A stretch of DNA of 64,000 bases from 39-52-133 sp035531075 (lineage in GTDB: Bacteria; Pseudomonadota; Gammaproteobacteria; Burkholderiales; Gallionellaceae): contig DATKTO010000038.1 in the NCBI GenBank assembly GCA_035531075.1, positions 182,333 through 246,332 on the forward strand, given 5' to 3'. Positions 1 through 9,307 of the stretch are shown here, piece by piece (position 1 is the first letter of the stretch; the number at the start of each line of letters is the position of its first letter). Position numbers and translations under genes: made by a program. Below the pieces are notes generated by a model. It did not search any database. It was not told the DNA's origin and saw nothing but the letters and a program-made list of their open reading frames with translations.

Positions 1-44
1 CGCGCCTGTGTACAGAATTAAACTATAAAGCGGGGAATCTTAAA

Positions 45-1442
45 ATGAGTCAAGGCAAGATTGTTCAGTGTATCGGTGCGGTGGTAGACGTTGAGTTTCC
101 ACGCGACAAGATGCCCAAAGTGTACGATGCTCTGAAAGTAAAGGTTGATACAACTTCTGTTGCAGAACAGGACCTGACACTTGAAGTGCAGCAACAAATC
201 GGTGACGGCGTAGTTCGTACCATCGCCATGGGTTCGTCCGACGGCTTGCGTCGCGGTATGATCGTGGAAAACTCAGGTAGCCAGATCACTGTGCCGGTTG
301 GTGAGGGTACACTGGGTCGTATCATGGACGTGCTGGGCCGCCCAATTGACGGCGCCGGTGCAGTCGCTGGTAATGAGCGTCGCTCCATTCACCAGAAAGC
401 ACCAAAGTTTGATGAACTTTCTCCATCTACAGATTTGCTGGAAACAGGAATCAAGGTTATTGACCTGGTTTGCCCGTTTGCCAAGGGTGGTAAGGTTGGT
501 CTGTTCGGCGGCGCGGGTGTAGGCAAGACTGTTAACATGATGGAGTTGATCAACAACATCGCTAAACAGCACTCCGGTCTATCCGTATTCGCAGGTGTCG
601 GTGAGCGTACCCGTGAAGGTAACGACTTCTACCACGAAATGAAAGACTCCAACGTTCTGGATAAAGTTGCGATGGTGTTCGGTCAGATGAACGAACCGCC
701 CGGTAACCGTCTGCGCGTTGCGCTGTCTGGTTTGACCATGGCTGAGAAATTCCGTGACGAAGGTCGTGACATCCTGTTCTTCGTAGACAACATCTACCGC
801 TACACACTCGCCGGTACCGAAGTATCAGCGCTGCTTGGCCGTATGCCATCAGCGGTAGGTTACCAGCCTACGCTGGCTGAAGAAATGGGCCGTCTGCAGG
901 AGCGGATTGCTTCGACCAAGGTAGGTTCGATTACGTCGATTCAAGCGGTTTATGTTCCTGCGGACGACTTGACTGACCCGTCTCCAGCTACTACCTTCTT
1001 GCATCTGGACTCGACCGTGGTTCTGTCGCGTGATATCGCTTCTCTGGGTATTTACCCAGCGGTTGACCCACTGGATTCTACTTCACGTCAGCTGGATCCA
1101 CTGGTTGTTGGCGAAGAGCATTACTCTGTTGCACGTGGCGTTCAGCAAACATTGCAGCGTTACAAAGAATTGCGCGACATTATCGCGATTCTGGGTATGG
1201 ACGAACTGGCTCCGGAAGACAAGCTGGCTGTGGCTCGTGCACGTAAAATCCAACGTTTCCTTTCACAACCTTTCCACGTGGCCGAAGTATTTACCGGCAG
1301 CCCTGGCAAATATGTAACACTGAAAGAAACCATTAAAGGTTTCAAGGGTATCATCAGCGGTGAATATGATCATCTGCCAGAGCAGGCGTTCTACATGGTT
1401 GGTTCGATTGATGAAGCTGTTGCCAAAGCCGCTACTCTTTAA
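45..1442 (+). CDS. atpD: F1F0 ATP synthase subunit beta
   Basis: Catalytic beta subunit of the F1 sector; it makes ATP from ADP and phosphate at the cytoplasmic face of the inner membrane as part of the alpha3beta3 ring. The 465-residue product has the usual family length. The P-loop GGAGVGKT lies at about residues 155-162, followed by the GERTREGNDFYHEM segment and the conserved LLGRMPSAVGYQPTL stretch near residue 270. The window opens just upstream, so the rest of the atp operon (atpIBEFHAG) should lie to the left. atpC follows after 13 bases, which supports co-transcription. Identification is secure. Confidence 0.98.
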   Translation: MSQGKIVQCIGAVVDVEFPRDKMPKVYDALKVKVDTTSVAEQDLTLEVQQQIGDGVVRTIAMGSSDGLRRGMIVENSGSQITVPVGEGTLGRIMDVLGRPIDGAGAVAGNERRSIHQKAPKFDELSPSTDLLETGIKVIDLVCPFAKGGKVGLFGGAGVGKTVNMMELINNIAKQHSGLSVFAGVGERTREGNDFYHEMKDSNVLDKVAMVFGQMNEPPGNRLRVALSGLTMAEKFRDEGRDILFFVDNIYRYTLAGTEVSALLGRMPSAVGYQPTLAEEMGRLQERIASTKVGSITSIQAVYVPADDLTDPSPATTFLHLDSTVVLSRDIASLGIYPAVDPLDSTSRQLDPLVVGEEHYSVARGVQQTLQRYKELRDIIAILGMDELAPEDKLAVARARKIQRFLSQPFHVAEVFTGSPGKYVTLKETIKGFKGIISGEYDHLPEQAFYMVGSIDEAVAKAATL

Positions 1443-1455
1443 ATAAGGATTGGAT

Positions 1456-1884
1456 ATGGCAATGACTATTCAAGTCGATGTGGTAAGTGCCGAAGAGTCG
1501 ATTTTTTCCGGCCTTGCTGAGCTAGTCATCATTCCAGGCGAAACCGGTGAGTTGGGTATTTACCCGCGCCATACGCCATTGTTGACCCGCATCAAGCCTG
1601 GCTCGGTCCGCCTCAAGCTGCCTGACCAAGCCGAAGACACCTTGATTTACGTGTCTGGTGGCATGCTGGAAGTTCAGCCTCATGTCGTCACCATCCTGGC
1701 TGACACCGCGATTCGCGGTGGAGATCTGGATGAAGCAAGAGCGCTGGAAGCGAAACGCGCGGCAGAAGAGGCAATGAAAAATCGCACTACTGATATCGAT
1801 TACGCCGCCGCCCAAGCCGAATTGGCAGAAGCGATTGCGCAATTGGCGGCAATTCAAAAGCTGCGTCATAAGAATCCGCATTAA
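1456..1884 (+). CDS. atpC: F1F0 ATP synthase subunit epsilon
   Basis: Epsilon subunit of the F1 stalk, which couples rotation and inhibits ATP hydrolysis. The N-terminal beta-sandwich (VDVVSAEESIFSG, then GELGIYPRHTPLLT) is followed by a C-terminal helical hairpin rich in Ala and Glu. I chose ATG 1456 over an in-frame TTG at 1450 because AAGGA at 1445-1449 is six bases before the ATG and would overlap the TTG. This gives 142 residues, typical for the family. It is the last gene of the atp operon and is followed within 25 bases by a rho-independent terminator. Confidence 0.97.
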   Translation: MAMTIQVDVVSAEESIFSGLAELVIIPGETGELGIYPRHTPLLTRIKPGSVRLKLPDQAEDTLIYVSGGMLEVQPHVVTILADTAIRGGDLDEARALEAKRAAEEAMKNRTTDIDYAAAQAELAEAIAQLAAIQKLRHKNPH

Positions 1885-1906
1885 TCTGATGATTGACGCT
1901 TCAAGG

Positions 1907-1930
1907 AAAACGGCTCAGGCCGTTTTTTTT
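1907..1930 (+). terminator. Rho-independent terminator of the atp operon
   Basis: A perfect stem (AAAACGGC pairing with GCCGTTTT, loop TCAG) runs straight into a tract of eight T. It sits 22 bases after the atpC stop and before glmU, where the atp operon should end. Confidence 0.9.
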
Positions 1931-1965
1931 GTTTATACTTCTGTATTACTGATTAATCGGGAACA

Positions 1966-3330
1966 ATGAATATGCTTAACATCGTTATTCTGGCAGCGGG
2001 CAAGGGAACCCGGATGCATTCCGACAAGCCTAAGGTCCTGCATGCTCTTGCTGGGATACCATTGCTGCAGCATGTTATGGATACAGCAATCCAGCTTGAG
2101 CCTGCCAAGACCTGCATTGTGTATGGTCATGGCGGGGAAGCAGTGCCGCTGGCAATGGCTCAATACCAAGCCAGTTTTGCATTGCAGGAGCCGCAACTGG
2201 GTACAGGTCATGCCGTGCAACAGGCAATGCCGGAATTGGATGATGCAAGCACTACGCTGGTACTGTATGGCGATGTTCCGCTCATTCAGGTTGATACGCT
2301 AAAACAGCTTTTACAGACATCTGGCACACTCAGCCTGCTTACTTTGCATGCGGATAATCCAACAGGATACGGCCGCATCGTGCGAGACAATAATGAAAAA
2401 GTAATCAGTATAGTGGAGCAAAAAGATGCTACTCCCGAGCAACGTGCAATCAGTGAAGTAAATACCGGCATACTCGCAGCACCCACCCATTTGTTGCGCA
2501 ATTGGCTGGCGAAATTAGGCAATAAAAATGCGCAAGGTGAGTACTACCTTACTGACATAGTCGCGATGGCCGTTGCGCAAGGACTGGAAGTAAGCACTAC
2601 ACAACCCGCCCATTCTTGGGAGGTCATGGGTATCAATAGCAAGGTTCAACTTGCTGAATTGGAACGTATTTGGCAAGAAGAGCAGGCACTGCGGCTGTTG
2701 AACCAGGGCGTCACCTTGGCAGATCCGTCGCGGCTGGATGTGCGTGGCAAGTTAGTGTGTGGTCGCGATGTCGAAATTGACGTAGGCTGCATTTTTGAGG
2801 GCGAGGTCCATCTGGGTAACCGGGTAAAAGTGGGCGCATACACGATCATCAAGAATTCCAATGTGAATGCTGGCACCCATATTTCACCTTATAGCCATAT
2901 CGATTCAGCGGAGTTAGGTGATAATTGCAGAATCGGACCTTACGCACGTTTGCGTCCCGGCACCAGGCTGCACAAGGATGTGCATATCGGAAATTTTGTT
3001 GAAATAAAAAACAGCGAGATTGCCAATGGCAGCAAGGCCAACCATCTGAGTTATATCGGTGACAGCACGGTGGGTAGTCGTGTAAACATAGGTGCGGGTA
3101 CGATCACCTGTAACTATGATGGTGCCAACAAACATCGCACGATAATCGAGGATGACGTTTTTATCGGATCTGATACACAATTGATCGCACCGGTGACGGT
3201 TAAGCGTGGCAGTACAATAGGTGCTGGTTCCACTATCACCAGAGAAGCGCCAGAAAACGCATTGACACTGTCGCGTTCCAAGCAACTTACCATTGCTGGC
3301 TGGCAGCGGCCGGTCAAGAAACCGAAATAG
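1966..3330 (+). CDS. glmU: Bifunctional UDP-GlcNAc pyrophosphorylase / GlcN-1-P acetyltransferase
   Basis: Makes UDP-N-acetylglucosamine for peptidoglycan and LPS: the C-terminal half acetylates glucosamine-1-phosphate and the N-terminal half uridylylates it. The 454-residue product starts with the nucleotidyltransferase signature LAAGKGTRM (about residues 8-16). It carries YGDVPL near residue 103 and a left-handed beta-helix of hexapeptide repeats from about residue 250. The acetyltransferase segment near GAGTITCNYDG is intact. ATG 1966 and ATG 1972 are both possible starts. It lies between the atp operon and glmS, a common proteobacterial arrangement, and supplies the step after GlmS and GlmM. 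Confidence 0.97.
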   Translation: MNMLNIVILAAGKGTRMHSDKPKVLHALAGIPLLQHVMDTAIQLEPAKTCIVYGHGGEAVPLAMAQYQASFALQEPQLGTGHAVQQAMPELDDASTTLVLYGDVPLIQVDTLKQLLQTSGTLSLLTLHADNPTGYGRIVRDNNEKVISIVEQKDATPEQRAISEVNTGILAAPTHLLRNWLAKLGNKNAQGEYYLTDIVAMAVAQGLEVSTTQPAHSWEVMGINSKVQLAELERIWQEEQALRLLNQGVTLADPSRLDVRGKLVCGRDVEIDVGCIFEGEVHLGNRVKVGAYTIIKNSNVNAGTHISPYSHIDSAELGDNCRIGPYARLRPGTRLHKDVHIGNFVEIKNSEIANGSKANHLSYIGDSTVGSRVNIGAGTITCNYDGANKHRTIIEDDVFIGSDTQLIAPVTVKRGSTIGAGSTITREAPENALTLSRSKQLTIAGWQRPVKKPK

Positions 3331-3416
3331 ATACAATATTGCATCTTATTGAGTATATTTAATATTTGTCAATTTAAAGAAGCGTTTATGCAAACGTTAT
3401 TACAGGGAAATTAAAC

Positions 3417-5243
3417 ATGTGCGGTATTGTTGGTGCAGTTGCGCAGCGTAATGTTGTACCCATTTTATTGCAGGGACTGCAGCGTCTCGAATATCGGGGG
3501 TACGACTCAGCCGGCTTGGTGGTGGTAAACGATCACAAGTTACAGCGCGCGCGCAGCACAGGGCGCGTCGCAGATTTAACGCTAAGAAGCGCGGATACCA
3601 CTGGGCATCTGGGTGTCGCACATACACGCTGGGCAACCCATGGCGTGCCGAGTGAGCGCAATGCACACCCGCATATGAGCGGCGAGAGCATAGCTGTTGT
3701 ACACAATGGCATCATCGAAAACTATGAAGCATTGCGTACCAGCCTGACTGAACAAGGCTACGTGTTTACCTCCGACACTGACACCGAGGTTATCGCTCAC
3801 CTCATCCACAGCCACTATAAGAATGGTAGCACCCTGTTAAGCGCGACTCAGAAAGCTCTGGCAGAATTGGTGGGTGCTTACGCGATTGGCGTAGTGGCAG
3901 CTGACAATCCGCATCAGCTAGTTGCTGCACGCAAAGGCAGCCCCTTGCTGCTGGGTGTAGGCAACCATGAAAATTTCATTGCATCCGATATGTCTGCGCT
4001 ATTGGCAGTGACCAAGAATGTAGTCTATCTGGAAGAGGGCGATGTTGCAGAAATCGGTCTGGATAGCTACCGGATATTTGATTCAAATGGCCGGGAAATT
4101 AAACGGCAGGTGCATGTCAGTGAATTGAGCAACGATAGCGTGGAACTTGGCGAATACAAGCATTACATGCTGAAGGAAATTTTTGAGCAGCCACAGGCAC
4201 TGGCAAACACCCTGGAGGCTGTTTGCAACAGCAAGTCCTTGATACCCGGCATCTTTGGCGCCGAAGCTGCGGCAGCCTTTGCAAAAATTGACAGCATCCT
4301 GATTCTGGCGTGCGGTACCAGCCATAATTCCGGGCTGGTTGCGCGCAACTGGCTGGAAGAAATCGCCGGCATTCCCTGCACTGTTGAAATAGCCAGCGAA
4401 TATCGCTACCGGACCAGCGTGCCCAATCCCAACACCCTGGTGGTGACCATCTCGCAGTCGGGTGAGACGGCAGATACGCTGGCGGCATTAAATCATGCCA
4501 AGGCCATTGGCCACCAGCAGACCCTGGCGATATGCAACGTTGCTGAAAGCGCCATCATCCGCCAGTCCAAGCTGCGTTTCCTGACGCGGGCAGGTCCTGA
4601 AATCGGCGTGGCCTCCACCAAGGCATTTACCACCCAGTTGGCAGGCCTCTTCTTGCTCACCCTGGTGCTGGCGAAACTGCGCGGGAAAATGAGCCAGCAA
4701 CAAGAGCAGCAGCATCTGCAGGATTTGCGCCACCTGCCCAGTGCGGTGCAGGCCGTATTGAAGCTTGAGCCAGCCATTGCCAAACTGGCAGAACAATTTG
4801 CAAACAAACAACATGCATTGTTTCTAGGACGAGGCTTGCACTATCCGATTGCGCTGGAAGGCGCGCTCAAGCTCAAGGAAATTTCCTACATACACGCCGA
4901 AGCCTATCCCGCCGGAGAATTGAAGCATGGCCCCTTGGCCCTGGTAGACAAGGATATGCCGGTGATTGCGGTTGCGCCCAACGACATGCTGCTGGAAAAA
5001 CTGAAATCCAATCTGCAGGAGGTGCGCGCACGCGGCGGAGAGCTGTTCGTCTTCGCCGATGCCAACACGCGCATACAATCTTCCGAGGGCGTACATGTCA
5101 TGCAAATGCCCGAACATGCGGGCTTTCTAAGCCCTATTCTGCACACCATCCCTTTACAACTGCTGGCATATTACGTGGCATTGCAAAAGGGAACTGATGT
5201 AGACAAACCACGTAATCTCGCAAAGTCAGTGACAGTCGAATAG
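3417..5243 (+). CDS. glmS: Glutamine--fructose-6-phosphate aminotransferase (isomerizing)
   Basis: Converts fructose-6-phosphate and glutamine to glucosamine-6-phosphate, the first committed step of amino-sugar synthesis. The protein begins MCGIVGAV, so Cys2 becomes the N-terminal nucleophile of the glutaminase domain (residues 1 to about 240). Two SIS isomerase domains follow, with CGTSHNSG near residue 300 and SQSGETADT near 350. The C-terminus ends in the conserved PRNLAKSVTVE. It pairs with glmU upstream. The 3' end is the classical Tn7 attachment target in many bacteria, but no transposon end is seen directly downstream here. Confidence 0.98.
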   Translation: MCGIVGAVAQRNVVPILLQGLQRLEYRGYDSAGLVVVNDHKLQRARSTGRVADLTLRSADTTGHLGVAHTRWATHGVPSERNAHPHMSGESIAVVHNGIIENYEALRTSLTEQGYVFTSDTDTEVIAHLIHSHYKNGSTLLSATQKALAELVGAYAIGVVAADNPHQLVAARKGSPLLLGVGNHENFIASDMSALLAVTKNVVYLEEGDVAEIGLDSYRIFDSNGREIKRQVHVSELSNDSVELGEYKHYMLKEIFEQPQALANTLEAVCNSKSLIPGIFGAEAAAAFAKIDSILILACGTSHNSGLVARNWLEEIAGIPCTVEIASEYRYRTSVPNPNTLVVTISQSGETADTLAALNHAKAIGHQQTLAICNVAESAIIRQSKLRFLTRAGPEIGVASTKAFTTQLAGLFLLTLVLAKLRGKMSQQQEQQHLQDLRHLPSAVQAVLKLEPAIAKLAEQFANKQHALFLGRGLHYPIALEGALKLKEISYIHAEAYPAGELKHGPLALVDKDMPVIAVAPNDMLLEKLKSNLQEVRARGGELFVFADANTRIQSSEGVHVMQMPEHAGFLSPILHTIPLQLLAYYVALQKGTDVDKPRNLAKSVTVE

Positions 5244-5407
5244 TCACCAGACTAATATGCAGGATTAAGAGTTTGCGGCAAGGGCCTGCACAACAATTTG
5301 AACCGCAGCCCGCAGTCATAAGCCTGAAACAAACGATATTCCGAGTAATGGAAGATTAATGTTTGCCTGGCTTGCGCTCATCAGCCCGCCAACAGAGGGC
5401 AAATCAG

Positions 5408-6187
5408 ATGGCGGTAGTAGCCGTATTTAATCAGAAAGGCGGGGTGGGCAAAACCACAACCTGTCTGAATGTCGCAGCCGTCTTGGCACAGGCCAAACGA
5501 CATCCGATCGTCCTGGATATGGATCCTCAGGGACACTTAAGCTTGGCATGCGGCCTGAAAAACGGCACGGCGTCGGATCTTAATATGGCCGAATTTTTTA
5601 TAAAAAAAACGCCGCTAGCCAAACTGCTGCGCGACACACCCGCCGGCTGGCAAATTATTGCCTCATCCCTGGAGTTGGCCAAGATAGATGCAACCTATGG
5701 CGCAGACCCTAAGGCTGCCTCACTGCTGAAACAGGGATTAAAGGAAGAGCTGGCACTTACCGGTGCACCCATACTGATAGACTGCTGTCCAATGATGGGT
5801 GTGCTTACCTTGAACGCATTGCTCGCAGCTGACAGGGTGTTGATTCCTGTCGCCGCTGATTTCCTCTCATTGCAAGGCGTACACCGGCTTGATTCTGCGC
5901 TTGATGTGCTGGAAAATAAGCTGCAGCGCAAGTTTGAACGGCGCATCGTGGTTACGCGCTTTGATTCACGCCGTAAACTGGCCTATGAGATTTATGATAG
6001 GGTAAAAAGCCGTTATGGCGATCTAGTGTGCAATACGCGCATCGGCGAAAACGTGGCGCTGGCGACCAGCCCTATGTATGGTTTGGATGTGTTTGCATAT
6101 AGCCCGACCAGCCCTGGTGCGGTTGAATACAAGGCATTAACGATAGAATTGCTGAAAGATGGTTTTTTTGAACAGCGGCAAGCCTAG
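5408..6187 (+). CDS. ParA-family (MinD/ParA/Soj) ATPase, orphan
   Basis: Deviant-Walker ATPase of the ParA family; members position plasmids, chromosomes or protein complexes. The N-terminus MAVVAVFNQKGGVGKTTT holds the deviant Walker A box KGGVGKTT. A Walker B-like stretch (ILIDCCPMMG) follows near residue 135, with DFLSLQGVHRL after it. I chose ATG 5408 over an upstream in-frame TTG at 5363 because AGAGGG lies eight bases before it and the core fold starts immediately. The length is 259 residues. No parB or parS is next to it, so it is an orphan whose cargo cannot be told from context. Confidence 0.88.
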   Translation: MAVVAVFNQKGGVGKTTTCLNVAAVLAQAKRHPIVLDMDPQGHLSLACGLKNGTASDLNMAEFFIKKTPLAKLLRDTPAGWQIIASSLELAKIDATYGADPKAASLLKQGLKEELALTGAPILIDCCPMMGVLTLNALLAADRVLIPVAADFLSLQGVHRLDSALDVLENKLQRKFERRIVVTRFDSRRKLAYEIYDRVKSRYGDLVCNTRIGENVALATSPMYGLDVFAYSPTSPGAVEYKALTIELLKDGFFEQRQA

Positions 6188-6273
6188 CAGGACTGCATGC
6201 TTTTGCACTGAATTCGGTCAATCATTTGATTAGATTGATATTTTTTATTGAGCCCTACAAGCAGCAGGTACCG

Positions 6274-7794
6274 CTAAACTTGCAGCAGCACCCACAGCAG
6301 CGCGCCCAGCGACAGCACAGCGATCAGTCCCAACAAGCGGTTGCGTATCACCTGTTGCGCCAGCAACTGGCGCAAAATCATTTCTGTCTGTGCCGCCGAA
6401 TTGTCATTCAGCTTCTGGTGCAACAGGCGCGGCAACTGCGGCAGCAGCGTGGCATAGTTGGGCGCTTCGGCTTTCAGCGCCTTGATGAAACCGCGCCACC
6501 CCACCTGTTCACTCATCCAGCGTTCAAGCCAGGGTTTTGCGGTTTTCCACAGATCAAGTTCGGGATCGAGTTGCAGGCCAAGGCCCTCGATGTTGAGCAA
6601 GGTTTTTTGCAGCAATACCAGTTGCGGCTGAATTTCGATGCCAAAGCGGCGCGAAGTCTGAAACAGCCGTAACAGCACGCGGCCAAACGAAACTTCACGC
6701 AAAGGCCGGTCAAAGATCGGTTCACATACCGAGCGGATTGCAGCTTCCAGCTCATCCACTCGCGTATTCGCCGGGGCCCAGCCCGATTCGATATGCACCT
6801 CCGCGACCCGCTTATAGTCGCGGCGGAAGAAGGCAATGAAATTCTGTGCGAGGTAGTTCTTGTCGCTGTCCGTCAGTGTACCCATGATGCCGAAATCCAG
6901 CGCGATATAGCGGCCATCCGCGGCCACCATGATGTTGCCGGGGTGCATGTCGGCGTGAAAGAAGCCGTCGCGGAACACCTGGGTGTAGAAAACTTCCACC
7001 CCGCTGGACGCGAGCCTGGACAGGTCGATTCCAGCCGCACGCAGCGCAGATATCTGGCTGATTGGTATGCCTTTCATGCGCTGCATCACCATCACCGTGC
7101 TGGAGCACCAGTCCCAGTACATTTCCGGCACCACCAGCAGGGGCGAATCCGGGAAGTTGCGGCGCAACTGGCTGGCGCTGGCCGCCTCGCGCATCAGGTC
7201 GAGCTCGTCATGCAGATACTTGTTGAATTCGGCTACGACCAGTCTGGGTTTGAGTCGCTTGCCGTCCTGCCACCAGCGTTCCAGCAGCGCTGCACCCGCA
7301 TCAAGCAGGGCGATATCGTGATTGATAATAGGTTCAATGCCGGGGCGCAGAATCTTGACTGCTACCTCGCGCCCGTCAGGCAGCACGGCAAAATGCACCT
7401 GTGCCACCGAAGCGCTGGCAACGGGCGTCACATTAAAGCTGAGAAAAACTTCGCTCAACTTTTTCCGATACACCTGTTCAAGCATTGCCACCGCCTGCTC
7501 GGAGGGGAACGGCGGCACCCGGTCCTGCAGCTTGGCCAGCTCCTCGGCGATATCGGCAGGCATCAGGTCGCGACGTGTCGAAAGCATCTGGCCGAATTTG
7601 ACGAAGATCGGTCCCAGGCTTTCCAGTGCCAGGCGCAAACGTACGGCGCGCGGCGCTGAGGTGTTGCGAGTGAACAGGATCAGCTTGAGCGGAAGGATCA
7701 GCCAGCGTGTGCTTTTATGTGCCAGGATAAATTCATCCAGACCGAAACGCAGAGCAATATAGATAATTTTAATCAGGCGAAAAAAACGCAGCAT
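6274..7794 (-). CDS. ubiB: UbiB-family protein kinase-like ATPase for ubiquinone synthesis
   Basis: Atypical kinase-like membrane ATPase needed for ubiquinone synthesis, thought to help extract lipid intermediates from the membrane. The 506-residue protein shows the family KxGQ motif (VKFGQML, about residue 76), the Ala-rich nucleotide loop VASASVAQVH and the catalytic-loop-like HADMHPGN with ALDFG downstream. Two hydrophobic segments at the C-terminus are predicted anchors. It follows ubiJ after five bases and is the last gene of a minus-strand ubiE / Tim44-like / ubiJ / ubiB series, so joint expression is likely. Confidence 0.95.
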   Translation of the reverse strand: MLRFFRLIKIIYIALRFGLDEFILAHKSTRWLILPLKLILFTRNTSAPRAVRLRLALESLGPIFVKFGQMLSTRRDLMPADIAEELAKLQDRVPPFPSEQAVAMLEQVYRKKLSEVFLSFNVTPVASASVAQVHFAVLPDGREVAVKILRPGIEPIINHDIALLDAGAALLERWWQDGKRLKPRLVVAEFNKYLHDELDLMREAASASQLRRNFPDSPLLVVPEMYWDWCSSTVMVMQRMKGIPISQISALRAAGIDLSRLASSGVEVFYTQVFRDGFFHADMHPGNIMVAADGRYIALDFGIMGTLTDSDKNYLAQNFIAFFRRDYKRVAEVHIESGWAPANTRVDELEAAIRSVCEPIFDRPLREVSFGRVLLRLFQTSRRFGIEIQPQLVLLQKTLLNIEGLGLQLDPELDLWKTAKPWLERWMSEQVGWRGFIKALKAEAPNYATLLPQLPRLLHQKLNDNSAAQTEMILRQLLAQQVIRNRLLGLIAVLSLGALLWVLLQV

Positions 7795-7799
7795 AGGAT

Positions 7800-8375
7800 T
7801 TAGGGTTTTGGAAGTCGGTTGATGCGTTGTTCCAGCCGCGCGACATCGTCGCGCAGTTTGTCTACCTGCAGCACAAAGCTGTTGATATATATGGATTTTG
7901 CCACAAGCGGACGTTCCTCGGTCCAGTATTCTGCCAAGGCTTGGGTCAGGTTGAGGGTGCCTTCGCGAAATTGACTATGCGCGGAAGCGGCAAGATGAAC
8001 AATGCGTTCCGCAGCAATATCGCCCGTGACACGGCTGATGTCTTCAGCCGCATCCCAGCGCAGATGGCGGCTCAGATAAAATATCTCGGCCAGCAGCGAA
8101 GCATCTCCGCTGGTCAGGATTTGCGCGAAAGCATTTTCATCGTGCAGCGCCAGACGCGGCAGCAACGCGGGCGATATAGTGCATATTGCATCCGCGCTGC
8201 TCTTTTCATTTTCATCCGCCGCGCGCACGCTGCCATCTTCCTGAATCGTAAAGGCAAAAGAAAACGGCGCGATGTCAAAGCGCGCCGTTCTGCCTGCAAA
8301 TTTGGCCAGCCTTTGCAACGCCCAACCGCTCTGACTGAACAGATGGTTGAGCGTGCTGGCGGACAGGCTGAACAT
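7800..8375 (-). CDS. ubiJ: Ubiquinone biosynthesis accessory factor UbiJ (SCP2 domain)
   Basis: Lipid-binding accessory protein of the soluble Ubi complex; its SCP2-like domain is thought to hold the polyprenyl intermediate. The N-terminal SCP2-type half (about residues 20-110) is followed by a helical region ending in a coiled segment (LQVDKLRDDVARLEQRINRL). ATG 8375 is preferred to the TTG one codon upstream. Six bases separate it from the Tim44-like gene and five from ubiB, so the genes are probably co-transcribed. Identification rests on family appearance plus the ubiE-ubiJ-ubiB order. Confidence 0.88.
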   Translation of the reverse strand: MFSLSASTLNHLFSQSGWALQRLAKFAGRTARFDIAPFSFAFTIQEDGSVRAADENEKSSADAICTISPALLPRLALHDENAFAQILTSGDASLLAEIFYLSRHLRWDAAEDISRVTGDIAAERIVHLAASAHSQFREGTLNLTQALAEYWTEERPLVAKSIYINSFVLQVDKLRDDVARLEQRINRLPKP

Positions 8376-8381
8376 CAATGC

Positions 8382-9212
8382 TCAGGCGATTTGCTGAATA
8401 CCGGACAACAGCCAGACAGCCTTGTCATCCTGCAAGTTTTTCTGCACATGCCAGATTTCGTCAAAGTTCTCAGCTGCTCCCTTGTTTTCGGAGAGCTGGC
8501 CTGTCATGCGCACACTGGCGATAGCGTGGTTATTTTCGGTCACTACTTCCAGCAGATCGGCATTCACAGCAATGACATCGGTGGTTTGCGCTGCACTGCC
8601 ACGCTCCTGCAACTGCATGGAAATTTCCGCATACATTTCAGGTGTGGTGTATTCGCGAATGTCATTCAAATCCTTGCGGTCATTTGCGGCCTGCAGGCGG
8701 ATAAAGGACATTTTTGCACTGCGCAAGAACGCCTCTACCGGAAAATCAGCGGGAATATTTTTAACGGCAGGCGCAGCTGCAGAGCCTCCAGCGTAAGTCT
8801 GTGCTTCCGGCTGAGGGTAAGGAGCGCCTTGGCCGGCGTATTGCATGGCCGGTTGCTGTGGCTTGCGGAATTTGGCGATGAGGAATATCACCAGCGCGGC
8901 TGCGGCCAGCGCCATCAGAATGCTGCCCATTGCACCACCCATGCCGCCCAGACCGCCGCCCATAAACAGGGCACCCAAGCCGGCACCGATGGCCAGACCG
9001 GCTAATGGCCCCAGCCACTTATTGCCTGCTGCCGGAGCGGCTGAAGGAGCAGCGGCGGGAGCCCCAACTGGTGCTTTTTGCGTCTGCTGCGGGCTCATCG
9101 TGCGCTGCTTGCCTATGCTGCTGCCACCACCCAGGCGCCTGGCTTCGGCGTTGGCAGCCAGCAGTGTGATTGAGGATAAAGCGATGGTAAGCACTAGCAA
9201 AAAACGTTTCAT
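8382..9212 (-). CDS. Tim44-like domain protein with signal peptide
   Basis: The 276-residue product has an N-terminal signal sequence (MKRFLLVLTIALSSITLLAANAEA), then a Gly/Ala/Pro-rich low-complexity stretch. A Gly-rich membrane segment lies near residues 70-115, and a C-terminal Tim44/calcium-channel-like domain covers about residues 145-276. In mitochondria Tim44 is part of the import motor, but the bacterial role is not established. It is commonly found beside ubi genes in betaproteobacteria. It sits 95 bases after ubiE and six bases before ubiJ on the same strand. Whether it acts in quinone synthesis is unknown. Confidence 0.85.
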   Translation of the reverse strand: MKRFLLVLTIALSSITLLAANAEARRLGGGSSIGKQRTMSPQQTQKAPVGAPAAAPSAAPAAGNKWLGPLAGLAIGAGLGALFMGGGLGGMGGAMGSILMALAAAALVIFLIAKFRKPQQPAMQYAGQGAPYPQPEAQTYAGGSAAAPAVKNIPADFPVEAFLRSAKMSFIRLQAANDRKDLNDIREYTTPEMYAEISMQLQERGSAAQTTDVIAVNADLLEVVTENNHAIASVRMTGQLSENKGAAENFDEIWHVQKNLQDDKAVWLLSGIQQIA

Positions 9213-9307
9213 GTAATTCCTTTAATCAATGTGAGTTGAACGCAATTAAGCAAATTCTAATATACGGGTAGTGGCGGTCAATTGCAAGAGCCGCAAGGGC
9301 CCTATCG

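Noticed and set aside
3351..3375. Recurring AT-rich motif TATTTAATATTT (also near 10077, 32620 and 42917) as a repeat family
   Set aside because: The copies share only a short AT-rich core in promoter regions and are best explained as promoter or IHF-like DNA.
5243..5408. Downstream of glmS as an occupied Tn7 attachment site
   Set aside because: The glmS 3' end is intact, but no TGT end, inverted repeats or tns genes follow; an ordinary ParA-like gene is next.
6793..7659. Long plus-strand open frame opposite ubiB
   Set aside because: It is a shadow of the ubiB codons on the GC-rich opposite strand and has no recognisable protein features. The same holds for plus-strand frames opposite ubiJ/Tim44 and the minus-strand frame at 23943-24896.
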